This document shows positions 55,860 to 64,000 of a stretch of 64,000 nt of DNA, in pieces. The notes beneath the pieces are model-generated. The model was not told the DNA's origin, did no database searches, and was given only the letters and a program-made list of their open reading frames with translations. Source of the stretch: Hydrangea macrophylla. Its lineage: Eukaryota; Streptophyta; Magnoliopsida; Cornales; Hydrangeaceae. The translations under genes and the position numbers were made by a program. The stretch spans positions 38,914,218 to 38,978,217 of the forward strand of contig CM066982.1 of NCBI GenBank assembly GCA_033977485.1, read 5' to 3'. Position 1 is the stretch's first letter, and the number at the start of each line of letters is the position of its first letter.

Positions 55860-58033
55860 ACCCCCAACTAGCGATTTGCTAGTCCCTAGCAATAAAGCGG
55901 AAATAAAACAAGCTAAACTAATACTACAACGACTGAAATAAAATAAATTAAACTCGGACAAATTAAACTAAAATAAAAAGAAAGAAACTACCTAACTCAC
56001 TTTCGCACGAATCGCGGTTGCATTTAGCAAATACAACTAGCCGTTAAACCCCTAAGTTCCCCCTAATGGACGAGTGTTGTCTCGTGAGGGTTTATAGTGA
56101 ATGTACCCACAAAATTCTTTGATTTTAAGCTCAAAAAAATATAGAAAAACTTGTAGACACTCCCAAATAACTATGAACTTAGCTTCACAAAACATATCAT
56201 CCTCATTCAAACCATGAAAAAAATACACATGTTCCTCATGTCACCAAGAAAGAATAACATATGCATCACATCCATGTATCCGTGTGTGTGTGCGAAGTTA
56301 ACAGCTATACATCAAACTTTATTTAGAGTTGTTCAGACTATCATACTCTTAGAACTTGTACTTTCAACTCAATTCTCACATGGTTTTACACTCAAGAATG
56401 AATATCTCACAGAAACTTAGTTTCTAATGATCGCACATGGTGTGAAAGCTTTGATAGGAGTGATTTTTCAGATACTAATGCTTTCATACTCGACTCTATA
56501 AAAGACGAACATTTAGAGTGTATAGTCTCAAGAAAGGAATACTACTTACTAGAGGAGCGAAATACCGTGGATAGCCCAAATTACACATTCATATTCAAAC
56601 TAAGTTGTCAAAAATCATTAAGGCTTTGATTTTTTGATTTTTTTTATATAGTAGAGCAGAAATGAGGGGGGTAAGAAATTGCACATCTTTAGCATGTGAT
56701 TGAGTTTAGTAATTTTACTTCACTCCATTCCAACCATCCTCTATTCTCATATATATACATATATATATATATTTTTTTAACCTGGACTCCTTCTTTCCTT
56801 TTCTCTTTTATGCGGTCCCTCCCACAACTACTCCCTCCTCATCACATACTTCAATATTTAATCACATTCGATGTGCAATGGGGTTTATTGAGGTCAAAGT
56901 AAAAGATTAGGGATGTAGATTTTCATAATAGACTTGGCAGTATTTATTAGGTGTTGGGTTGAGAACAACACATTTTTTGGAATGTTAATACAGGTATATG
57001 GAAAGGTAAGGAGAAAATAACGATGACTTAAATCATTTTCCCAACTTCATAGTTTTAACACTTCAATGTTCATTTGAGTTTAGTTGGTAAATCCTAAACG
57101 TTCTCCTCTACTAAGCAGCCAAAATGAAGAATTATAGACTATTCGATGAATTCAATACACTTGTTCAAGAAAAACTAATTCGAATAATGTGATAATTCCC
57201 TCAGAAATGAAGATTGGATTCAAAAGCTCACTAAGGGTAACTAGTTTCCACTACTTATTCCTTAAAGTACAAAACGTATTAACTCTTATTTTAAGTTTTC
57301 TGCATAGCTATTAACATGTGCAAATGGATTTTGGATGCAAGAATGGGCAACATATGCATTCATCCTAGAGAAACTAGAAAAATGCATGAGCTTAATTCAT
57401 AAAAGGATGAGAATAAAATGGTTGTATCATTGCTTGATAACAGCTAAATAGGAGTGAATATTCTTAGTTATTCTACCAATTTAATTTAAAACTTGCTTAA
57501 TAGTTTGAAATTTTTAACTTTAACATTTTCAAATTTTTCTGTTTATTTATTTGTTTTCAAACTTCTAATCGAGATTGTATGACATGTGCAATAAAGTGAT
57601 CCAGATTGCTAAGTATAAATATGCACAGGTGATTATCTATCTGCATCCCACCCCCAATTGAAAATTGCAATGTCCTCAGAAGTTGATTTTCAAAAATAGG
57701 TAGAGAGATATCACCTGATAAAGCATCGCAATAACCGCATGCGTACCAATCTGTATAGAAAGCATACAAACTCTGAGCAGCAAAGATCAAATAGAATATG
57801 AAAAGATAGAGCATGAGATCCATACATAAAACAGAACTAATCACCAGAAATATAATAGAGTGAAATAACAGACCAGTGATAATATAATCCATACATAAAA
57901 CTAAAGGCCAAAATACCTAAACCAACCAACAATAACCAAACCACCCAATAAGAAAAACGACTAGAGAGGAGAGAAAACAGCCACAACCAACCAAAAATAA
58001 TCCAGACATCCACAAACACGGAACCAACATAAA
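55860..58033 (-). other. Athila-like 3' untranslated region, minus strand
   Basis: Noncoding stretch between the ORF end (58034) and the LTR. It shares GGGACTAGCAAATCGCTAG near 55870 and other blocks with 49590-50898. (AT)n repeat at 56745-56770. Frames at 57557-58019 are hydrophobic shadows, and 56214-56902 gives nothing recognisable. Confidence 0.6.
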
Positions 58034-59356
58034 CTAAGTATCATCGGCGACATCAGATAATATCTCAATCAACACATCTAGAGCATCCACATCTGCACCC
58101 TCAGCAACAGTAGTAGGCATCGCCGGGTCACTCGCAATTGTGGCAGCTGGTCTAGATAATGATGTGTCAGCTGCGACTAGAGGTGGTGGAAGTGGTGTCT
58201 CAGTAGCAAGTGGTGCCACTGATGTGGATGGAGTAGAGGGATCAGTAGGTGGTGGATTAACAGCAGTAGTAGGCGGTATAGAAGGAGGAGGATCAGTAAT
58301 AGATGGTGCCTCCGATGTAGATGGAGCAGAACGATCAACCTGTGGAGGTGGAGCTGAGGATGAAAGACTAGTAGTGGGTGGTGGATATGTATGTAAAGAC
58401 TGGTCAACCCCTATCTAAATCAGTATAGCCTCAAAAAGGGTCGTTATGCGGCCCATCTTGCCCTCGAGTCTGATCTGGGCCTCTCTCTCCTCTAATACTA
58501 ACTCATGAATAATAGCGAGAGGCACAGATGAAGAAGACTCTCCCTGGGCGGGAGCCTAAGACCTCTGTCTTAGCTCGAACTGTGCAACCTCAATACGAGG
58601 ATCAACCTTGTCATCAGAATCTAGCTCCTCAACCTCTGTGGGTGTCCCAGAAGCTGCACCCTCTGTATCGGTGCCTCCTCCCCTCTTCCTCTTCACCCCT
58701 ACCTTAGCTTTACCTTTCAGCTTCCTCTTCTTTTATGCATCTGAGCGGCATGCTACTATCTCTCCAAACTAATTCAAGGCCTGAGAAATTGTGTCAGTGG
58801 CCAATGGTATCAATCCAGCCTGCTCAATCACCCTATGGATGGGCCAAGCGCCCTTCAGATGACGCTTGGCGGCAATGTACCGCGTAGGCTGGACAAAGAA
58901 GTTGATATATAGTCGAGGGAGGTAGACACTCCACCCCATCCCAATAGCATACAGAACCTGAGCATACCATGGTGCCACCTTTTCATGGTAAGATGTCATC
59001 AATATGCAATTGGCAAGCGCCAGGTGGAGGAGATGGTACTGCTCAGTCAGAAATCGGTCCTTAATCAGGGAGATGCCATTCCAGATCTGAATCACACTGC
59101 CAGTAATCTCCTTAATGATGATAGATGCCAGACTCTCGGGTGTACTGGGTATATGTGGGTAATAGTGGTCGGGCGTCTCTAGTACACCCAAAGCTGTGGC
59201 CATGGTAGTCGGGCTGAAAATGATCTCGCGACCCCGAAAAAATGATCTGTAAGTGAACGGAGCCGCAGGATCCTTAATCATAGTCGCACACGCCTCTTGT
59301 ACCCATGTGATGTTGATTCGCTTAGATTGCGTCAACATCGTGAACCAACTAGGCAT
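58034..59356 (-). pseudogene. PF20167-like transposon protein, Athila-type
   Basis: One minus frame of about 440 codons with only four stops. The first 195 residues (59356-58769) read MPSWFTMLTQSKRINITWVQ, FTYRSFFRGREIIFSPTTMA, HYYPHIPSTPESLASIIIKE and MGWSVYLPRLYINFFVQPTR. They resemble the putative plant transposon protein domain (PF20167) found in many Gypsy-related plant ORFs. After the first stop come a lysine-rich segment (KGKAKVGVKRKRGGG) and an acidic stretch. A Pro/Ser/Thr-rich tail (58410-58100) ends ALDVLIEILSDVADDT. In the element this is sense and upstream of the 3' LTR. Its 5' part is cut by the Copia-3 insertion at 59367. Not recognised as an envelope. Confidence 0.65.
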
Positions 59357-59366
59357 GGCACGGATA

Positions 59367-60862
59367 TGTTGGGAATATGCCCTAAAACCAGTTAGTTGGA
59401 TAATGGAATATCAAAATGCATTATGCATGTTAGTTCATGAGATGAATATTAGACTAAAATCCTTAAATAACATTGCATGTGGTTCATTTGTGTATGCGAT
59501 TACACATGTGAGATATGAATCACAAATCCTTGTTGTTTCAAATAAGTCACAGTGGATGATAAGTCTGGATAACTTATCAGGTATACACTGTAGCATGATT
59601 AACGTCTACGGGGTAGAATGATGAATCTCATTCATAAGAGTCTTTGACTCTTGGTTAATATGCTAGTGCACTCGGTGCATTGACGGACCTGAGTTAAACC
59701 TATTGACACCTAAACGCTGTCACCGTCAATAGGAACTCAAAACTTGTATAGGGATACATGTCCTTAATCCTGAGACAGTTATGAACGCAAGTTGTATGCT
59801 TGATTGCTTTGACTTACCAATCAGTGAGGTCTTGCAAGATCAACACCTGGGTATCTTGGGTAAATCAGGTATACAATGTTACGAACATATATTGTCAAGA
59901 TGGAATTCTACCCTCTTCTATAAAATGAATAGTAAGTATTCCCTCGAGAATGTCACTAGAAGTGATTACTGAGAGCTGGCCAGCCTTGTCAACAAAGTGT
60001 TATTGTTGACATGTTTAGTAATCCAAGCGTAGTGAATGATACTTGAGGAATATAAGATGTACTATCTATTGGGTCGACAGTATCTTAACACATACATCCC
60101 AAAGATTGATACGAATACTGCCTGGTAGAGGGACATCCGTATCATATTATACAAGTCTAGCAATCACTTATGTATGTGTGATTATGTTCTTATGCACTGG
60201 AGTGCAATTATCATTTTATAGTGGCATTAATGATAATTGATTAATTATTGATTCCTTAGTCAAGAGTACTGACTAGATGGAATAATAATTAATCGGAGCC
60301 AGTAATTAAGAACCTAGGAGGTCCCACTCTTAGCTCCGCCAGAATGCTTGGAAAGGCAATTGAGGATGCTGTCAAGACTGGTTCGATCGATCGAAGTTGT
60401 TTCGATCGATTGAAGTCTAGACAGGTTAGATCGATCGAACTTGGTTTGATCGATCGAAGTCACTTCGATCGATTGAAAGAAAGGTCGGTTCTGGGAATCT
60501 ATAAATAGGGCAACTGCGTTCTGGGAAAGAAGTTCGTCGTTTTAACATCCCTAAGCTGCTGAAACTGTTTTAGGGTTCCCAAACCTTCTTCATCCTTTCC
60601 ATTAGAGATCCCACCATCTCTAGCCTCTCTGGAAAGCGTTCGAGGAGACATAAGAGTGAAGATCACCTAGAGGTTGCTGCTGGACATTGCTAAAGGAAGC
60701 CATATTCAGAATTGGGTTCAAGACCTAAGGTATATTATTCTTGCACCCTTGTACACATCTAAGGAGTTGACGAGTAGTAGATCCAGGGATACCAAAATTT
60801 TTTATAACTGTAATTTTTCCGCTGCGCGTTTAAACTTTGATTCAAACCGTTTTTTACCAACA
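59367..60862 (+). mobile_element. Copia-3 5' LTR (1496 bp)
   Basis: Starts TGTTGGGAATATGCCC, ends TTACCAACA, followed by the primer site. TATA box CTATAAATAG at 60499-60508. Alignable along most of its length with the Copia-2 LTR (CAGTGGATGATAAGTCTGGA, TTAAGAACCTAGGAGGTCCC). The insertion interrupts the 58034-59356 pseudogene, so Copia-3 is younger than the Athila-like element. Frames inside the LTR are not genes. Confidence 0.9.
60382..60508 (+). promoter_or_regulatory. Copia-3 LTR promoter: TCGATCGA array plus TATA
   Basis: Five blocks of TTCGATCGATCGAA or near variants (60382-60476), ending 23 bp before the TATA box. Copia-2 has the other palindrome type at the same spacing (25 bp). Confidence 0.6.
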
Positions 60863-60864
60863 AT

Positions 60865-60877
60865 TGGTATCAGAGCC
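60865..60877 (+). promoter_or_regulatory. Copia-3 primer-binding site
   Basis: TGGTATCAGAGCC two bases after the LTR end; initiator Met tRNA type. Confidence 0.93.
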
Positions 60878-62629
60878 ACACTCGTTTGGATCTTTAGATG
60901 TGTTTTTGGAACACTAGTTTTGATTTGCATGTTGATTTTAGAACTATTTTTGAAACTGCATCATCACAGATCTATTTCTGCAACGTTATCACAGCAGGAT
61001 ATAAATCTGTGATTGCATAGGATGCAAGGCGGGTTCGATTGATCGAAGTAGTCTCGATCGATCGAACATCCTCTGTACTCAAGCGATCGAATGTAGTTCG
61101 ATCGATCGAGAGAGATTCTTTGTCAGGTTCTCTGTTTCACAGTGTTAAAGTTTTTTTAAAAAAAATTAAATACTTTAATTTTAAAATATTCTGTAAATTT
61201 TTTAAATCACTGTGTGAAACAGAATTTTCGAGCGATCGAACAGTGTTCAATCGATCGAAGGTTCGAGCGATCGAACGGCCTTCGATCGATCAAACTGTGA
61301 CAGAGAGGTATGATGTTGTTCGAAGTTCTAAAATAGTATGTAAAGTGTTTATATATTGTGTGAATCAATTAGGGGTTCCAATAGTTATGTATAATTGTTA
61401 TATATGTGTGGATGTGCATACGACTAACCCTTTTGCAGCAAGTTAGTCACTATCTCCCGTGGCACCAAGTTTTCTAAATTTTTGTGTTTAAATGTTTTGA
61501 GATTGGTGTTTATTTTAATAATTGGTTTGTTTTTAAGGCATATGTAAAGGGCGCTGCGACTTCAATCCTACGAAAAGGAAAGTCGCATCGGTTTCCCTAG
61601 CCTTTTTATTTTATTGTTGCAATTTCTTTTTCTAGAAAAATTGTAAGCTTCGAAAGAAGCATAGGACCAATGTAATAGAATTAGGAATTCCATGAAGATG
61701 GAGCAAGGAGCCGTTGTCCATGAAGATGGAGCTGGAGGCGACCAAACCAAGAAGGAGGTTCTATGGAGATAGAGCCATGGGAGATAGAGGCATTGTTTAA
61801 ATGCCTATATTTCATTTTAGTTTTTTGTTTTAAGTGCTTGGTTTATGATTGGCGTATAATACATTATTGCACGCACGTAAAACAAGTTTTCTAAAATAAA
61901 ATTCAAAAACCATTTTCAACACATTAGTAAACACTGGATGTTTATGGGTAATGTGAAGAAATTTTTTTTTAAATTAAAAAAAATTCCTATTAGTTCATTG
62001 TAAGTATGAGAAATACTCGGTGTCACTCATTTATGAGTGATCATTCCATACGGAGGGTATATCTTATTGATTACTAGATATGAACTTCTTATAAAATCTA
62101 GTGGGAGAGGGACTTAGTTTTATAACTCCCACGGACTTCCATAAACGGTTCATTGTAAGGTGGATAGTATATTCTGTGTCACCCAGTCATGGGTGATCAT
62201 TCCATACGGAGGATAGACTATTCATTGGTTACTAGATATGAACTTCCTTAGGATAGAATCAATGAGACGCGTTAGAGGGTGACCACTACACTGAGGCACT
62301 ACTTGAGGCGGTTGTCATTGGATTCTAGTTAATGGTGAACACTAGCTAAGCTATGGGTAAGGGATTCCACACGGAGCATTATCCAGAAACTTAGAGACCA
62401 AAAGTTCAGGAGTCATGAATTGTTTTGTAAGAGTTGCATGACATTCATGATGGGTTTCCCAATCAGGCTATGAGGTTATGATCGTCACACGGAGACTTAA
62501 TTTCATAGGCTTGACATCCTGAAGACAATTAATGAGTTGGTTTAGGGAATTCCAATGTATCATATAAATTGTCATATTTATGATTTCCATAATGTAACTC
62601 TGTTATATTATTTGTATTTCAGATTCGTT
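60878..62629 (+). other. Copia-3 long 5' leader
   Basis: A 1.75-kb noncoding leader. Order: TCGATCGA blocks (61033-61295), conserved core (61540-61800) with hairpins, gag-proximal region with an internal duplication (GTGATCATTCCATACGGAGG at 62037 and 62193, offset 156 bp), and TTTGTATTTCAG (62611-62622), an acceptor-like sequence eight bases before the gag ATG. The last point raises the possibility that gag mRNA is spliced from the leader. Frames such as 61039-61446 are palindrome-driven and not conserved in Copia-2. Confidence 0.7.
61555..61776 (+). promoter_or_regulatory. Predicted structured leader RNA, three hairpins (Copia-3)
   Basis: H1: TGCGACTT (61555-61562) with AAGTCGCA (61580-61587), perfect 8-bp stem, loop with CCTACGAAAAGG. 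H2: GCTTC-GAAA-GAAGC (61647-61660). H3: GGTTCTAT-GGAG-ATAGAGCC (61757-61776). Same order and similar spacing as in Copia-2, with paired changes. Confidence 0.6.
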
Positions 62630-63472
62630 ATGTCTAGCCCACTTGCTATAACCATGATCCAGAATAAGCTAATTGGAAACAACTACGTTGAATGGAAACT
62701 AGAACTAGATGAATTATTAACTGCTAATGGATGTAAATACGTTCTTACCGTTCCCTGTCCACCTATTCCATGTCATGACACCCCAACTGATCTTGCAGAT
62801 CAATATTGGCAGTGGATAAGATTTGATGGTATAGCTCGCTCTAGCATCTTAGACTCTTTGTCTGATGTGTTGAATCAGCAACATCAACCTTTGAACACTG
62901 CCTATGCTATAATATTGAACCTTGAGGAGATGTTTGGGGAACTGAGCCGAACTGCAAGGCTTAGAGCCTTGGAGTTAGTCATGGACACCAGAATGTTGGA
63001 AGGAACTTCTATAAGAGAGCATGTTTTTAAAATGATTACTTATTTCAAAGTAATGGAAGTTCTGGGTTCCGACATTGATGGTGAGACTCAAGTTGACATA
63101 ATCTTGCATTCGTTGCCTTCATCATTCACTGAATTTAAAAAGGTTTTTAAAATGAGTAAAACAGTGTTTTCAACAAGTGAATTGATGAGCTCTCTTAAGG
63201 CAACGATGGATATAGTCAAAGAGGAGTCAAATGTTCAGAACATTGGAATGGCTTCATCTTCTGGAACTAAGCCTAAGGGCACATGTTTAGAGAAGGAAAA
63301 CCAAGGCTCAAGGATAGGTGAGCCTAACCCAACTATTGGGAAGAAGGCAAGACTTGGAAAGGGAAAGGTTGGTGCTATGCCGAAAGGAAAGTGTTTCGAT
63401 TGTGGCGTGAGAGGGCATTGGAAAAGGAACTGTGTGGGATACTTGACTGCCAAAAGGCAAGGTATGATCTAA
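62630..63472 (+). CDS. gag: Copia-3 Gag
   Basis: Intact 280-codon frame. I chose the ATG at 62630 (MSSPLAITMIQNKLIGNNYV) because the family starts with a short head before N-x-L-x-G-x-N-Y; an upstream ATG at 62555 would add leader-encoded residues. Domains: UBN2/Copia Gag core (WKLELDELL near residue 25, EEMFGELSRTAR about 105, GTSIREHVFKMITYF about 130, ETQVDIILHSLPSSFTEF about 155), a basic linker with KKARLGKGK, and one zinc knuckle C-x2-C-x4-H-x4-C (KCFDCGVRGHWKRNC) near the end. Gag forms the cytoplasmic particle and binds element RNA. Protease downstream is degraded, so the element is not autonomous. Confidence 0.93.
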   Translation: MSSPLAITMIQNKLIGNNYVEWKLELDELLTANGCKYVLTVPCPPIPCHDTPTDLADQYWQWIRFDGIARSSILDSLSDVLNQQHQPLNTAYAIILNLEEMFGELSRTARLRALELVMDTRMLEGTSIREHVFKMITYFKVMEVLGSDIDGETQVDIILHSLPSSFTEFKKVFKMSKTVFSTSELMSSLKATMDIVKEESNVQNIGMASSSGTKPKGTCLEKENQGSRIGEPNPTIGKKARLGKGKVGAMPKGKCFDCGVRGHWKRNCVGYLTAKRQGMI

Positions 63473-64000
63473 TCACTAGTTTTTGAAGTAAGTTGAAAAA
63501 CTGATACTTCAACCACTTGGGGCACTGATTCTAATTTTTTATTATATTTGTAATTGTTGCAGAGGATTGGAAAAATAAGAATGTGCAGTGATTTGAAGAT
63601 CTTGATTGCTTTTGGGATCTAATGCAAGAGTTGCTATTAGATTAGTAGTTTTATATTGTAATAAAACTTATGGAGTTATTAGATGGATTTTAGTTTTGAA
63701 TTAATTTATTCTTTTGATTTTGGTACTGAAATTGTTGATTAAAAGAAAGTGTTCTTTTAATGTGATCTAATAACTTGTCAAGCAAGTATCTCACCGATTT
63801 ACTCTTGTTTCTCATATATTATCCAACGTAGTATTTAAATAACTCATGGGTATTTTACCGTCTAAAAGGATAGCATCTTCAACTAATTTTATAAATCCTT
63901 TGGTTTAGAGGTTAGATCACATTAAATCTAAATGGGATAAATGGGGAGTAAAGGATTGGATCCTAGACTCTTTTGGTTGCTGAGACCATTGCCTATTTGT
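63473..64000 (+). pseudogene. Copia-3 protease and pre-integrase, decayed
   Basis: Right after gag, weak traces of the retropepsin active site (TSTTWGTDSNF where the family has TWCIDSGAT) and RLDHIKSKWDKWGVKDWILD (where LGHI-x-L-N-R-I-G-R-L-V-K-D-G-I-L is expected, about 63905-63955) are found among many stops. The window ends before integrase. Confidence 0.65.

Noticed and set aside
58140..58418. Plus-strand frame rich in Gly and Val
   Set aside because: It is the complement of the Pro/Ser/Thr-rich tail of the minus-strand PF20167-like pseudogene.
61039..61446. 135-codon frame in the Copia-3 leader
   Set aside because: Driven by TCGATCGA blocks; not conserved in the Copia-2 leader and without motifs.

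Overview
This window is repeat-rich DNA from a flowering plant, most likely a eudicot with a large, transposon-laden genome. The evidence is the set of plant-specific LTR-retrotransposon lineages: Ty1/Copia with initiator-Met tRNA primer sites, Ty3/Gypsy Tat with a dual RNase H, chromovirus-like pol, and Athila-like ends. A LINE remnant, a MITE and plant mobile domain (PMD) genes add to this. I found no convincing host single-copy gene, no tRNA or rRNA gene and no CRISPR array. Almost every coding frame carries stops or frameshifts, so this looks like old, nested heterochromatin. The species cannot be named from the sequence.

Layout. 1-2.7 kb: minus-strand chromovirus PR-RT remnant and a Tat 3' tail. 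2.7-9.9 kb: a minus-strand Copia element whose order is permuted ([PR-INT-RT-RH]-LTR-PBS-[gag-PR]). 10-16.4 kb: Tat fragments, LTR pieces and a LINE 3' end. 16.4-28.1 kb: a plus-strand Copia element (Copia-2) hosting two nested insertions. These are a 3-kb solo LTR inside its LTR and a 3.6-kb gag-only, non-autonomous element (22017-25629) inside its leader, the latter with a perfect 5-bp target duplication. 28.1-32.2 kb: an LTR and an internally deleted element. 32.2-46.7 kb: a Tat element with protease, RT, RNase H, archaeal-type RNase H and integrase. Two genes lie antisense to it (a DUF7745-like gene and a six-exon PMD gene), followed by PPT, a 3.1-kb LTR and a PBS. 46.7-49 kb: a Copia fragment that may be the far side of Copia-2, an LTR, and a small cysteine-rich ORF. 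49.6-59.4 kb: two Athila-like 3' ends in inverted orientation, one with a MITE and one with a PF20167-like reading frame. 59.4-64 kb: a Copia element (Copia-3) of the same family as Copia-2, with LTR, PBS, a 1.75-kb leader and an open gag.

Most notable. (1) A sense-oriented PMD exon pair is joined in frame to the Tat protease, yet keeps the intron found at the same position in the antisense PMD gene. (2) Copia-2 and Copia-3 share three leader hairpins with compensatory base changes. (3) Arrays of the palindromes TCGATCGA or CAATCGATTG sit just upstream of the TATA box in three LTR families and recur elsewhere. (4) The Copia element at 2.7-9.9 kb is circularly permuted. (5) A W-box array lies in the Tat LTR. 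All coordinates come from reading by eye; LTR limits without a defined end are approximate.
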